Positions 19,964 to 29,488 of a stretch of DNA of 64,000 nucleotides are shown one piece after another (position 1 is the stretch's first letter; each line of letters begins with the position of its first letter). Location: contig NZ_JAGIOK010000001.1 of the NCBI RefSeq assembly GCF_017876655.1, forward strand, positions 2,914,001-2,978,000, in the 5' to 3' direction. The notes beneath the pieces were generated by a model. That model ran no database searches. It had not been told where the DNA came from and saw only the letters and a program-made list of their open reading frames with translations. This DNA comes from Microbacterium imperiale. GTDB lineage: Bacteria > Actinomycetota > Actinomycetes > Actinomycetales > Microbacteriaceae. The translations under genes and the position numbers were made by a program.

Positions 19964-20853
19964 GGCGGCTGCGCCGACGGACGACGGATGCCGCTGCCGC
20001 GACGGCATCGTCGGTCGCACCCTCGCTGCGCCGCCTCGCGGTCCTCCTCGAAGCCGGCGTCGCACCGGACCTCGCCTGGCAGCACCTAGCGGCCGCCGGT
20101 GACGCCGCGGCCGTCGTCGTATGCGCCGGCCGGACGTCCGGCAACGACCTGGTGGCCGCGATCGGCGCGTCGGGCGGGGCCTGGCGCGACGCCGCCGCGG
20201 CCTGGCAGGTCGCCGCCGTCGTCGGCGCGCCGCTCGCACGCACGCTGCGGAGCATCGCGGCGGCCCTGAGCGAAGCCGAGCAGACGCGCGACGACGTCCG
20301 CGTCGCGCTCGCCGAACCGGCCGCCACCGCCCGCCTGGTCAGCTGGCTTCCCCTCGTCGCGGTCGTCCTCGCGCTCGTCCTCGGGTTCGACATCGTCGCC
20401 ACCGTGACCCATCCGATCGGTGCTGTCTGCCTCGCCGCCGGCGCCTTCCTCATGGCTGCGGCGCACGTCTGGACGCGGCGGCTCGTGGCGCGGGCGCAAC
20501 CCGATGGGACCGTCGCGGGGCTGACGTCGGAGATGCTCGCCATCGCCCTCTCGGGCGGCGTGTCGATCGCGCGCGCCGAGCAGGTGCTGGCATCGGTCGA
20601 CACCGAGCCCACAGCGGCCGATCGCGAGGTCCTCGAGCTCTCGCGCACAGCCGGAGCGCCGGCCGTCGAGCTGCTGCGCGCCACCGCCGATCTCGAGCGG
20701 CATCGCGCCCGTGTCGACGGGCGCCTGCGCGCGGCGCGCCTCTCGTCGCGACTGCTGCTGCCGCTCGGTGTCTGCACACTGCCGGCCTTCCTGCTCATCG
20801 GCGTCGCCCCCATGCTGCTCAGCGTGCTCGCGAGCACCCCTCTGACGCTGTGA
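19960..20853 (+). CDS. Type II secretion system F family protein (TadB/TadC-like)
   Basis: 297 residues with the T2SSF pattern: a first cytoplasmic helical domain (SLRRLAVLLEAGVAP), a pair of membrane helices around residues 125-170, a second domain (LTSEMLAIALSGGVSIARAEQVL), and a C-terminal membrane helix. It forms the membrane platform for the TadA motor. Only one such protein is present where full Tad systems have two (TadB and TadC). Its start overlaps the tadA stop by 4 nt. Confidence 0.88.
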   Translation: MRRLRRRTTDAAAATASSVAPSLRRLAVLLEAGVAPDLAWQHLAAAGDAAAVVVCAGRTSGNDLVAAIGASGGAWRDAAAAWQVAAVVGAPLARTLRSIAAALSEAEQTRDDVRVALAEPAATARLVSWLPLVAVVLALVLGFDIVATVTHPIGAVCLAAGAFLMAAAHVWTRRLVARAQPDGTVAGLTSEMLAIALSGGVSIARAEQVLASVDTEPTAADREVLELSRTAGAPAVELLRATADLERHRARVDGRLRAARLSSRLLLPLGVCTLPAFLLIGVAPMLLSVLASTPLTL

Positions 20854-20916
20854 CGCCCGCCTCCCCGCTACCCATCCGTGCCCGACCCACCACCCATCCA
20901 GAGAAACGGAGCGATC

Positions 20917-21117
20917 ATGACACCCCACCTCCCGCGCCTCACCCGCGCACGCGCGGCGCGCCTGTTCGCCGACGAGTCCGGCGCCGCCACGGCCGAGTAC
21001 GCCATCGCCACGATGGCGGCCGTCGCCTTCGCCGGGCTGCTGGTGATCATCATGCGCAGCGACGAGGTGCGCGGCATCCTCACCGACCTGGTGCGCCGCG
21101 CGCTCACGGTGCAATGA
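20917..21117 (+). CDS. DUF4244 / Flp-pilin-like small membrane protein
   Basis: 66 residues. A charged N-terminus, then DESGAATAEYAIATMAAVAFAGLLVIIM: a G/A-x-x-E-Y motif before a single hydrophobic helix, as in Flp prepilins (cleavage before the helix, Glu5 and Tyr). This is the likely pilus subunit of the locus. GGAG lies 7 nt before the ATG; the frame is open further upstream but without a ribosome site. It overlaps the next start (ATGA). Confidence 0.88.
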   Translation: MTPHLPRLTRARAARLFADESGAATAEYAIATMAAVAFAGLLVIIMRSDEVRGILTDLVRRALTVQ

Positions 21118-21455
21118 ATCTGCGCCGGGACGAGCGCGGCTCGGCTACCGCCGAGTTCGCCATCGTCGTGCCCGCGGCGCTGCTGGTCGTGCTGCTCGCC
21201 GTCGCCTCGCTGGCGGCGGCGGGCACGCAGGTCCGGCTCGAGCATGCCGCCGCTCAGGCGGCGCGCCTGGCCGCGCGGGGAGAGGATGCCGGCCGCGCGC
21301 ACGCCACGGTCACCGCGGCGGTTCCCGGCGCGTCGCTCTCACTCGGCGACGACGGCGACCTCGTGTGCGCCGTCGTCTCGGCCGACCACGGCGTTCCCCT
21401 GCCGCTGCCGCCCCTGCGGGCTCGCGCTTGCGCGCTCGCGGGAGACCTGACGTGA
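21114..21455 (+). CDS. TadE-like pseudopilin
   Basis: 113 residues. The N-terminus DERGSATAEFAIVVPAALLVVLL is the TadE signature (E-F before a hydrophobic helix). This is followed by the typical QVRLEHAAAQAARLAARGE stretch and a short exported domain with two Cys. It is probably a minor pilin. It is coupled by ATGA to the preceding gene and by GTGA to the next. Confidence 0.88.
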   Translation: MNLRRDERGSATAEFAIVVPAALLVVLLAVASLAAAGTQVRLEHAAAQAARLAARGEDAGRAHATVTAAVPGASLSLGDDGDLVCAVVSADHGVPLPLPPLRARACALAGDLT

Positions 21456-21769
21456 CGGGGGCGGCGGTCGCCACGGGGGTCCTCGTCGTGACCGCGACCC
21501 TCGCGGCCGGGTGCGCCGCGGTCGGCGGGGCGGCCATCCGGTCGGCGCAGGTCACCGCCACCGCCGACAGCGCCGCGCTGGCCGCCGCAGACGCGGCCAT
21601 CGGAATCGTCGGGGGAGTGCCGTGCGAGCGAGCCGCGCAGGTCGTTGCGAGCGCGGGCCTCGACCTGGCGGCCTGCGAGCTGGCGGGCGTCGTCGCGACG
21701 GTCGAGGTTGCGGGCTCGGTGGGTGTATTCCGCGTGCAGGCGCGCGCCCGCGCGGGGCCTCCGGCTTGA
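21452..21769 (+). CDS. Tad-locus helicase/secretion-neighbourhood protein, TadG-like (Rv3654c-like)
   Basis: 105 residues: an N-terminal membrane helix (GVLVVTATLAAGCAAVGGAAI), then AQVTATADSAALAAADAA as in TadG/Rv3654c flp-locus proteins, and a short domain with two further Cys. In actinobacteria this protein closes the compact Tad operon. The GTG start overlaps the previous stop. Confidence 0.78.
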   Translation: MTGAAVATGVLVVTATLAAGCAAVGGAAIRSAQVTATADSAALAAADAAIGIVGGVPCERAAQVVASAGLDLAACELAGVVATVEVAGSVGVFRVQARARAGPPA

Positions 21770-21857
21770 TATGCCCGTCGGAGGATACGGGCGGTTCGCT
21801 CCCAGCGTCTTACCCCGTGTGGCGCGTGTATGGTTTGCGTCGGAGAAAGGAAGACTC

Positions 21858-24554
21858 GTGGCAGGCGGCAAGAAACTCGTCATCGTCGAGTCCCCGACCA
21901 AGATGAAGTCGATCCAGGGGTACCTGGGCGACGAGTACGAAGTGCTCAGCTCGGTCGGGCACATCCGGGACCTCGCTAAGAAAGAGGACATCCCGGCCGA
22001 CAAGAAGCAGGCGTACGGCAAGTACTCCATCGACGTTGAGAACGGCTTCGATGCGTACTACGTGGTCAGCGACCGCAAGACAAAGACGGTCGCTGAGCTC
22101 AAGCGCGCCCTGAAGGGCGCCGACGAGGTCCTGCTCGCCACCGATGAAGACCGCGAAGGCGAAGCCATCGCGTGGCATCTGCTCGAGGTGCTCAAGCCCA
22201 AGGTGCCCGTGCGGCGCATGGTCTTCCACGAGATCACCAAGGACGCCATCCGCGCGGCTGCCGACAACACCCGCGAGCTCGACCTCGCGCTCGTCAACGC
22301 GCAGGAGACCCGCCGCGTCCTCGACCGCCTCTACGGGTGGGATGTCTCGCCCGTGCTGTGGCGCAAGATCGGTTCCGGTCGCGACGGCCAGGCGCTGAGC
22401 GCCGGCCGCGTGCAGTCCGCCGCGACCCGCATGGTCGTCGAGCGTGAGCGCGAGCGGATGTCGTTCGTCTCGGCGTCGTACTGGGACATCGAGGCCCACG
22501 CGGCGAAGGACGGCGGCTCGTTCTCGACCCGCCTCGCGCGTCTCGACGGCGCCCCGCTGGCCCGCGGCACCGACTTCGACGACGCCGGTTCGCTCAAGAA
22601 GGCGGTCGTCGTCCTCAGCGAGAAGGACGCCCGCGAGCTCGCTACCGCGATCGAGAAGGCCGCCACGGCCGCCGTCACCGCTGTCGAGGCCAAGCCCGGA
22701 ACCCGCAGCCCCAAGCCGCCGTTCACGACTTCCACGATGCAGCAGGAGGCCGGCCGCAAGCTCTCGATGAGCGCGAAGCACGCGATGAGCGTCGCCCAGC
22801 GTCTCTACGAGAAGGGCTACATCACCTATATGCGTACCGACTCGACCGCGCTCTCGGCGCAGGCCGTGACGGCGGCGCGCACGCAGGCGGTCGCGCTCTA
22901 TGGCGACCGCGCGGTTCCCGCGAGCCCGCGCTCGTACCGCAACAACGCCAAGAACGCCCAGGAGGCCCACGAGGCGATCCGTCCGTCGGGCGAGGAGTTC
23001 CGCACGCCGGCATCCGTCGCCTCCGGTCTCGACCGCGACGAGCAGCGCCTGTACGACCTCATCTGGAAGCGCACCGTTGCCAGCCAGATGTCAGACGCGA
23101 AGTACGAGACCACGACCGTCACCCTCGAGGTCGACGCCGGCGGCAAGCGCGCCGCGTTCACGGCATCCGGCACCGTCTACACCTTCAAGGGCTTCCTCGA
23201 GGCGTATGAAGAGGGCAACGACGAGAAGCGGGGCGACAACGACCGCTCCGCCGACCAGTCGCTGCCCCCCGTGGCCGTCGGCGACACCCTGACGCTGTCG
23301 GACGTCGAGCCGAAGGGCCACGCGACCAGCCCGAAGCCCCGCTACACCGAGGCGAGCCTCGTCAAGGCGCTCGAAGAGCGCGGCATCGGCCGCCCCTCGA
23401 CGTTCGCGAGCATCATCGACGTCATCCTCGAGCGCGGCTACGTCACCAAGCGCGGACAGGCCCTGGTCCCCAGCTGGCTGTCGTTCAGCGTGGTCCGCCT
23501 GCTCGAGCAGCACTTCTCCGACCTCGTCGACTACGACTTCACGGCGGCGCTCGAGGACGACCTCGACGCGATCGCCCGCGGCGAGCAGGAGCGCGAGGCG
23601 TGGCTGAAGGAGTTCTACTTCGGTTCCGACAACCACGTCGGCCTGCGCAACATCGTCGAGAACCTCGAGGACATCGACGCCCGTGAGCTCAACGCCACGC
23701 CCATCGGCGACGTCGCGACCCTGCGCTTCGGCAAGTACGGTCCCTACCTCGACGTCCCGGTCGGTGACGGCGAGACGCGCATCGTCAACGTCCCCGACGA
23801 CCTCGCACCCGACGAGCTGACGCCCGAGAAGGCGCGGGAGCTCATCGAGGCGCCCGTCGCGGGAGACCGCGTCCTGGGCGAGAACCCCGAGAACGGCAAG
23901 CTCATCGTCGTCAAGGACGGCCGCTTCGGTCCGTACGTGCAGGAGCTCGAGCCCGAGCCGGAAGAGACCGTCGACGAGGCGACCGGTGAGGTCGCGCCGG
24001 CGAAGAAGAAGACGACGAAGAAGAAGGAAGCAGCTCCCAAGCCGCGCACCGCGTCCCTCTTCAAGTCGATGAGCGTCGAGACCGTCGACCTCGATCAGGC
24101 GCTCAAGCTGCTGTCGCTGCCGCGCGTCGTGGGCGTCGACCCCGAGTCGGGCAACGAGATCACGGCGCAGAACGGCCGCTACGGTCCGTACCTGAAGAAG
24201 GGCACCGACTCGCGCACGCTCGCCAGCGAGCAGCAGCTGTTCGACATCACGCTCGAGGAGGCTCTCGCCCTTTACGCGCAGCCGAAGTACGGCGCGCGCG
24301 CAGCGTCGAGCGCCTTGAAGGAGTTCGAGGCCGACCCGACCAGCGGCAAGCCGATCAAGCTCAAGGACGGCCGCTTCGGCCCCTACGTCACCGATGGCGA
24401 GACGAACGCGACCATTCCCCGCGGCGAGAACGCCGAAGAGGTCACGTTCGAGCGTGCGGTGCAGCTGCTGGCCGACAAGCGCGCCAAGGGACCGGCCCCC
24501 AAGCGCACGCGCAAGACCACGACGACCCGCAAGCCCGCGGCGAAGAAGAAGTGA
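21858..24554 (+). CDS. topA: DNA topoisomerase I
   Basis: 898-residue type IA topoisomerase relaxing negative supercoils. The TOPRIM domain starts KKLVIVESPTKMKSIQGYL and includes ATDEDREGEAIAWHL. The catalytic Tyr324 lies in YITYMRTDST. The C-terminal region has repeated actinobacterial TopA_C modules (NGRYGPYLKKG, DGRFGPYVTDG) and a lysine-rich tail (TTTTRKPAAKKK) that binds DNA non-specifically. The GTG start follows AGAAAGGAAG. The frame is open upstream into the tad genes, but homologous proteins begin here. Its stop overlaps the tmk start (GTGA). Confidence 0.96.
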   Translation: MAGGKKLVIVESPTKMKSIQGYLGDEYEVLSSVGHIRDLAKKEDIPADKKQAYGKYSIDVENGFDAYYVVSDRKTKTVAELKRALKGADEVLLATDEDREGEAIAWHLLEVLKPKVPVRRMVFHEITKDAIRAAADNTRELDLALVNAQETRRVLDRLYGWDVSPVLWRKIGSGRDGQALSAGRVQSAATRMVVERERERMSFVSASYWDIEAHAAKDGGSFSTRLARLDGAPLARGTDFDDAGSLKKAVVVLSEKDARELATAIEKAATAAVTAVEAKPGTRSPKPPFTTSTMQQEAGRKLSMSAKHAMSVAQRLYEKGYITYMRTDSTALSAQAVTAARTQAVALYGDRAVPASPRSYRNNAKNAQEAHEAIRPSGEEFRTPASVASGLDRDEQRLYDLIWKRTVASQMSDAKYETTTVTLEVDAGGKRAAFTASGTVYTFKGFLEAYEEGNDEKRGDNDRSADQSLPPVAVGDTLTLSDVEPKGHATSPKPRYTEASLVKALEERGIGRPSTFASIIDVILERGYVTKRGQALVPSWLSFSVVRLLEQHFSDLVDYDFTAALEDDLDAIARGEQEREAWLKEFYFGSDNHVGLRNIVENLEDIDARELNATPIGDVATLRFGKYGPYLDVPVGDGETRIVNVPDDLAPDELTPEKARELIEAPVAGDRVLGENPENGKLIVVKDGRFGPYVQELEPEPEETVDEATGEVAPAKKKTTKKKEAAPKPRTASLFKSMSVETVDLDQALKLLSLPRVVGVDPESGNEITAQNGRYGPYLKKGTDSRTLASEQQLFDITLEEALALYAQPKYGARAASSALKEFEADPTSGKPIKLKDGRFGPYVTDGETNATIPRGENAEEVTFERAVQLLADKRAKGPAPKRTRKTTTTRKPAAKKK

Positions 24555-25201
24555 CGGCGCCCGCGACCCGCGGGCTGTGGGTCACGCTCGAGGGCGGCGA
24601 CGGGGCGGGCAAGACCACCCAGGCCGCCGCGCTCGAGGCGTGGCTGCGGCAGGCGGGACGCGCCGTCGTGCGCACGAGGGAACCCGGCGGCAGCGAGGTG
24701 GGCGTGCTCATCCGCGACATCGTGCTGCACCATCGCGGCGACATCGCGCCGCGGGCTGAGGCGCTGCTCTACGCCGCCGACCGCGCACACCACGTCGAGA
24801 CGGTCGTCCGCCCCGCGCTCGCGCGCGGCGAGGTCGTCATCCAGGACCGCTACCTCGACTCGTCCGTCGCCTACCAGGGAGCCGGTCGGGTTCTCGACGC
24901 GCACGAGGTGCGCGAGCTGTCGCTCTGGGCCGCCAAGGGCGCCCTGCCCGAACTCACGGTCCTGCTCGACCTCGACCCCCGCGCGGCGCGCGAGCGGCTG
25001 GACGCCGCCGACAAACCGTTCGACCGGCTCGAAGCCGAGAAGGCCGAGTTCCACGAGCGGGTGCGAGCGGCGTTCCTGGCCCTGGCCGACGCCGAACCCG
25101 ACCGTTTCCTCGTCGTCGACGCCACTCGGCCGCCGCTCGACATCGCCACCGAGATCCGCGAGCGCGTCGAGCGCGTGCTCACGGCCTCCTCCCCAGGCTG
25201 A
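24551..25201 (+). CDS. tmk: Thymidylate kinase
   Basis: 216 residues, phosphorylating dTMP to dTDP. P-loop EGGDGAGKTTQ, substrate motif REPGGSEVG, and DRYLDSSVAYQGAGR with the lid region. It is translationally coupled to topA and stands upstream of holB, a conserved actinobacterial order. Confidence 0.95.
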   Translation: MTAPATRGLWVTLEGGDGAGKTTQAAALEAWLRQAGRAVVRTREPGGSEVGVLIRDIVLHHRGDIAPRAEALLYAADRAHHVETVVRPALARGEVVIQDRYLDSSVAYQGAGRVLDAHEVRELSLWAAKGALPELTVLLDLDPRAARERLDAADKPFDRLEAEKAEFHERVRAAFLALADAEPDRFLVVDATRPPLDIATEIRERVERVLTASSPG

Positions 25202-25262
25202 TCGCCGCAGCAGCCGGCGCTGATCGGGGCGGATCCGTCCCGACGAGGTCGGGGGCTCCCCG

Positions 25263-25268
25263 TAGGCT
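25263..25268 (+). promoter_or_regulatory. Leaderless -10 box of holB
   Basis: TAGGCT, then 6 nt, then ATG at 25275, with no ribosome site. It lets holB be transcribed apart from topA-tmk. Confidence 0.6.
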
Positions 25269-25274
25269 GGACCC

Positions 25275-26429
25275 ATGGCAGCGGTGACCGAGCTCGCACC
25301 CCCGTGGGGCGAGGTATGGGGGCAGGATGCCGCCGTGGCGGCGCTGCAGGCCGCGGCATCCGATCCCGCGCAGCTGGCGCACGCCTGGCTCATCACGGGC
25401 CCGCCCGGATCCGGCCGTTCGACGCTCGCGCACGCGTTCGCGGCGGCGCTCATCGCCGAGCCCGGCGATGAGGCGGCGATGCGGCAGGTGCTCGCCGGCA
25501 CGCACCCCGACCTCACGGCGTTGCGCACCGAGGGCGTCGTGATCTCGATCCGAGACGCCCGCGCCCTCGTCGAGCGCTCCTACTTCTCACCCTCGCTCGG
25601 ACGCTACCGGGTGATCGTCGTCGAAGACGCCGACCGCATGGTCGAGCGCACGAGCAATGTCCTGCTGAAAGCGCTGGAAGAGCCGCCCGAGCAGACGGTG
25701 TGGGTGCTCTGCGCCCCGAGCGACGCCGACCTGCTGCCGACGATCCGCTCCCGAGTGCGCACGCTGCGGCTGCGCGAGCCCGACGTCGCCGACGTCGCAC
25801 GCCTCATCTCCGCGCGTACCGGCGTCGACGACGCGGTCGCGCTGCAATCCGCCCGTCTGGCTCAGCGCCACATCGGCATGGCGCAGCGTCTGGCCACGGA
25901 TGCCGCATCGCGCGAGCGACGCGACGCGACGCTGCGGTCGGTCCTCGCGGTGCGCGGGGTCGGCGACGCGGTCGAGACGGCCGGTCGGATCGTCGCGGCT
26001 GCGACGGAGGACGCCAAGGCGCTCACCGCGGAACGCGACGAAGCTGAGCGCGAAGCATTGCTGCGGACCCTGGGCGTCGCGCCCGGCGCCCCGGTACCCC
26101 CGGCGGTCCGCGGTCAGCTCGGCGCACTCGCCGACGACCAGAAGCGCCGCGCGACCCGGAGTCTTCGCGACGGCATCGACCGCGTCCTCACCGACCTCGA
26201 GTCGATGTACCGGGACGCCCTCATGCTGCAGTTCGGACGCAGCGACGACCTGATCAACGTCGAGCTGACCGACGAGCTCACCGCTCTCGCGTCGGCGTGG
26301 ACGCCGGACCGTACGCTCGTCGTGCTCGATCGCATCTCCGCCACGCGCACCAACCTCGAGGGCAACGCGGCTCCGCTGCTCGCGCTCGAGAGCATGCTCA
26401 TCACCGTCGCCAGCGGAAGGACACCGTGA
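25275..26429 (+). CDS. holB: DNA polymerase III subunit delta'
   Basis: 384-residue clamp-loader subunit. The AAA+ N-terminal domain has a degenerate Walker A, GPPGSGRSTLAHAF, with Arg replacing the catalytic Lys; delta' subunits generally do not hydrolyse ATP. Sensor and collar regions follow (VLLKALEEPPEQTVWVLCA). Bacterial DnaX zinc cysteines are absent. The next gene starts inside its stop. Confidence 0.9.
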   Translation: MAAVTELAPPWGEVWGQDAAVAALQAAASDPAQLAHAWLITGPPGSGRSTLAHAFAAALIAEPGDEAAMRQVLAGTHPDLTALRTEGVVISIRDARALVERSYFSPSLGRYRVIVVEDADRMVERTSNVLLKALEEPPEQTVWVLCAPSDADLLPTIRSRVRTLRLREPDVADVARLISARTGVDDAVALQSARLAQRHIGMAQRLATDAASRERRDATLRSVLAVRGVGDAVETAGRIVAAATEDAKALTAERDEAEREALLRTLGVAPGAPVPPAVRGQLGALADDQKRRATRSLRDGIDRVLTDLESMYRDALMLQFGRSDDLINVELTDELTALASAWTPDRTLVVLDRISATRTNLEGNAAPLLALESMLITVASGRTP

Positions 26430-27979
26430 AAGCTCCTCGTCGTCTGATCACCGCCGTCGCCCTCGTCGGGGCCGCGGTGGTCGCCTTGACCGGCTGCGTG
26501 TACAACGCCATCCCCGACGACAAGAGCGCGGCCCCCAGCCGGACACCGATCGTCGAGGGCATCGCGCCCGACCTCCTGCCCTTCTACAGCCAGGAGCTCA
26601 CCTGGGAGAGCTGCGAAGGCGCCGACGCCGGTGCCTACGACTGCACGACCGTGCGCGCGCCGCGCGACTGGGACGACCCGTCGGCCGGTGAGCTCGAGCT
26701 CGCGCTCATCCGCCGCGCGGCCGATTCCGGCACGCCCGCCGGCTCGCTGCTGGTCAATCCCGGCGGGCCGGGAGCCAGCGGTTACGACCTCGTGGCCGAC
26801 AGCGCTCAGTTCGCGGTGGGGTCGGTGCTCGCCGACGCCTATGACGTCGTCGGGTTCGACCCGCGCGGCGTCGGTCGATCGACCGCGGTGGCATGCTTCG
26901 ACGCGGCCGGCACCGACGCCTACTTCTTCGACATCCCCGCGGCCCCGCGTGGCACTCCCGAGTGGGAGGCGGAGCTCACGGCCCGCAACGAGCAGTTCGC
27001 GGCGGCATGCGAGCAGAACAGCGACGGCATCCTTCCCTTCATCACGACGGAGTTCGCGGCGCGCGACATGGACCTGCTGCGGGCCGTGCTCGGCGACGAG
27101 AAGCTAAACTACCTCGGATACTCCTACGGGACGTTCCTGGGGGCGACGTACGCCAAGCTCTACCCCGACAACGTCGGCCGTCTCGTGCTCGACGGGGCGA
27201 TCGACCCGAGCGTCCCCTCGCTCGAGGTCAGCACGACCCAGGCGATCGGGTTCGAATCCGCCCTGCGCGCTTTCATGGCGGCGTGCCTCGAGGCCGAGGA
27301 CTGCCCCTTCCGCGGCTCGGTCGATGAGGCGATGGCCGACCTCGGCACCCTGCTGGCCAGCGTCGACGCGTCGCCGCTGCCCGCCGCCGACGGCCGCCGG
27401 CTCGGCGCCGACTCGCTGATGACCGCGATCATCGCCGCGCTCTACGCCGAGGGCAACTGGCCGATCCTGCGCCAGGCGCTGTCGCAGGCCCTGGCCGGCG
27501 ACCCCGAGACGGCGTTCCTGCTCGCCGACTTCTACTACGCCCGCACGCCGGCGGGGGAGTACGAGGACAATTCCTCCGAGGCCTTCCGCGCCTACAACTG
27601 CATGGACTACCCGAACGACCTCACCCCCGAGGCCGAGGCGGCGTCGCAGCAGCGCATCGCCGCCGAAGCCCCGACCATCGCCCCTTACTGGGAAGGCGTC
27701 GACGCCTGCGCGGTGTGGCCGTACCCGCCGACCGGCACCCGCGGCGAGATCACCGCGGAAGGTGCGGCGCCGATGATCGTGATCGGCACCACCAACGACC
27801 CGGCCACCCCGTACGAATGGTCCGTCGCTCTTGCCGACCAGCTCGCGTCGGGCGTGCTCATCACCCGCGAGGGCGAGGGCCACACGGGCTTCCAGAAGGG
27901 CAGCACGTGCGTCGACAAGGCGGTGGAGGACTTCTTCATCGACGGCACCGTGCCCGAGGACGGACTAGTCTGCCAGTAG
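26426..27979 (+). CDS. Secreted alpha/beta hydrolase lipoprotein (TAP-like, SlpD/Tap family)
   Basis: 517 residues with a lipoprotein signal ending LTGC (Cys24). It has an alpha/beta hydrolase core: oxyanion segment NPGGPGASG, nucleophile Ser in YLGYSYGTFLG, and a C-terminal TAP-like domain with the catalytic Asp in IGTTNDPATPYEW and His in GEGHTGF. Family members are tripeptidyl aminopeptidases or proline-specific peptidases acting outside the cell. The GTG start overlaps the holB stop. Its stop lies 1 nt from that of the convergent gene. Confidence 0.9.
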   Translation: MKAPRRLITAVALVGAAVVALTGCVYNAIPDDKSAAPSRTPIVEGIAPDLLPFYSQELTWESCEGADAGAYDCTTVRAPRDWDDPSAGELELALIRRAADSGTPAGSLLVNPGGPGASGYDLVADSAQFAVGSVLADAYDVVGFDPRGVGRSTAVACFDAAGTDAYFFDIPAAPRGTPEWEAELTARNEQFAAACEQNSDGILPFITTEFAARDMDLLRAVLGDEKLNYLGYSYGTFLGATYAKLYPDNVGRLVLDGAIDPSVPSLEVSTTQAIGFESALRAFMAACLEAEDCPFRGSVDEAMADLGTLLASVDASPLPAADGRRLGADSLMTAIIAALYAEGNWPILRQALSQALAGDPETAFLLADFYYARTPAGEYEDNSSEAFRAYNCMDYPNDLTPEAEAASQQRIAAEAPTIAPYWEGVDACAVWPYPPTGTRGEITAEGAAPMIVIGTTNDPATPYEWSVALADQLASGVLITREGEGHTGFQKGSTCVDKAVEDFFIDGTVPEDGLVCQ

Positions 27980-27980
27980 C

Positions 27981-28787
27981 TCAGACGCTCGGTCTCGGCA
28001 ACGAACGCGCCGTCGCGACCGCGTCGAGCAGCGGCGCGGGGTCGTTACCGAGACCGGCGAGCACGGCGGTGACGCGGTCGCCGAAGTCCGCGGGAGCGAT
28101 CGGCAAGCGGCCGACGCCGGGAACTAGCCCCTTCTCGTTCACCACCCACGCACGGGCAGCGGCATGCCACGCGTGGGCAAGTCGCATCACCGTCTGAGTG
28201 ACGGCGAGAGCCACGTACGCCGTGTCCGCGCGAGCAGCCGCTTTCGCGGCGGCATCCAGGGTGAAATCGGTCTGCCACAGGTCGTCGATCATGGCTGCGC
28301 GGAGTGCGCCGGGGTACGGGCGCAGAAGTGCGGCGACGTCGTGCAGGTACCCGCTCGGGTCGGCCAGGGGACGGCACAGGGCGACCTCTCCCGCGTAGGC
28401 GACGTCGAGGAATCCGAGCGGGTGCCCGGGCTGCGCGTGGAAGGCGAAACGCCCTTGCAGCGCGCGTGACGTCTGCTCGTCCACCCGGTCGATATCCCGG
28501 ACGATGACGTCGACCGGGAATCCGTCGACGCGCAGCCACGCGCCGCTGTCGACCCAGGGACCCCAGCTTCCTGCCGGACCGATCTCGACACGGCCGTCGG
28601 CGCGCGCGGAGGCGGCGTCGGAAAGGGCGACGCGGTCGACTCTCGGGTGGACGTAGACGCCCAGATCGACGTCCGAGTCCGGGGCATGCGTCCCGCGGGC
28701 ACGACTGCCGCCCAGCGCGACGGCCACGACGCCGGGGACCGCGATGAGGTCGCGCGCGGTCGCCGCCAGCTCCGACTCGGGAATCAT
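27981..28787 (-). CDS. Nucleotidyltransferase domain protein (aminoglycoside-transferase-like)
   Basis: 268 residues. The N-terminal polymerase-beta fold shows ALGGSRARGTH followed by DSDVDLGVY (the GS...DxD metal motif), with a helical domain behind it. It probably transfers a nucleotidyl group, but the target is unknown; similar proteins include DUF4037 and antibiotic adenylyltransferases. TAGCCT lies 6 nt before the ATG, so it is leaderless. Confidence 0.8.
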   Translation of the reverse strand: MIPESELAATARDLIAVPGVVAVALGGSRARGTHAPDSDVDLGVYVHPRVDRVALSDAASARADGRVEIGPAGSWGPWVDSGAWLRVDGFPVDVIVRDIDRVDEQTSRALQGRFAFHAQPGHPLGFLDVAYAGEVALCRPLADPSGYLHDVAALLRPYPGALRAAMIDDLWQTDFTLDAAAKAAARADTAYVALAVTQTVMRLAHAWHAAARAWVVNEKGLVPGVGRLPIAPADFGDRVTAVLAGLGNDPAPLLDAVATARSLPRPSV

Positions 28788-28793
28788 GACGTC

Positions 28794-28799
28794 AGGCTA
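28794..28799 (-). promoter_or_regulatory. Leaderless -10 box of the nucleotidyltransferase gene
   Basis: TAGCCT on the minus strand, 6 nt, ATG at 28787. Confidence 0.55.
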
Positions 28800-28828
28800 A
28801 CGCCGACGGCATCCCGCGTCCGGCCAGG

Positions 28829-29488
28829 TCAGCGGCGCAGGATGCGGCGGGCCAGGGCGTTGCCCAGGAACTGCACGCCCTGCACGATCACGACGATCAC
28901 GAGCACCGCTGCCCAGGTCACCCAGGGATTGAACTGGCGGAAGCCGTTCACGAGCGCGAACTGGCCGAGGCCGCCCGCTGCGACGGCGCCTGCGATCGCG
29001 GTCATGTCGACCAGGGCGACGACGATGAAGGTGTAACCCAGCACGAGGGGGCCGAGAGATTCGCGCGGCACCAGGCGGAACAGGATCCGCGACCGGCTCG
29101 CTCCCGCGGCCCGGGCGGCCTCGATCACGCCGGGGCGCACGGTCAGCAGGTTCTGCTCGACGATGCGGCCGATCGCGAACATCGAGGCGATCGAGATCGC
29201 GAAGACGCCGAACTCGATCCCGATGCCACGGATGCCGACGGCGCGGGCGAGCGGCTGCACGGCCGCGAGCAGGATGATGAAGGGGATCGGGCGGAACGTG
29301 TTGACGATGACGTTCAGGACGCCGAAGACGGCGCGGTTGGGGAACAGGCTGCCAGCGCGCGTGGCGTACAGGGCGAGGCCAATGAGGAAGCCCGCCAGCC
29401 CACCGAAGATGAGGCTGAGCGTGATCATGTAGAGCGTCTCGGCCGTTGCGGGCCAGAGCTCGGGCAGCAGGTCGATGAGCCTATCCAC
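28829..29488 (-). CDS. metI: Methionine ABC transporter permease MetI
   Basis: 219 residues with about five membrane helices. The permease EAA loop is visible as EAARAAGASRSRILFRLVPRESLGP. It is the channel of the MetNIQ importer for L- and D-methionine. Its start overlaps the metN stop by 8 nt, so it is translated in step with metN. Confidence 0.93.
   Translation of the reverse strand: MDRLIDLLPELWPATAETLYMITLSLIFGGLAGFLIGLALYATRAGSLFPNRAVFGVLNVIVNTFRPIPFIILLAAVQPLARAVGIRGIGIEFGVFAISIASMFAIGRIVEQNLLTVRPGVIEAARAAGASRSRILFRLVPRESLGPLVLGYTFIVVALVDMTAIAGAVAAGGLGQFALVNGFRQFNPWVTWAAVLVIVVIVQGVQFLGNALARRILRR

Noticed and set aside
25275..26429. Arg in place of the Walker A Lys in delta' as a sign of gene decay
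   Set aside because: delta' subunits are not ATPases and often have altered P-loops; the rest of the protein is intact.
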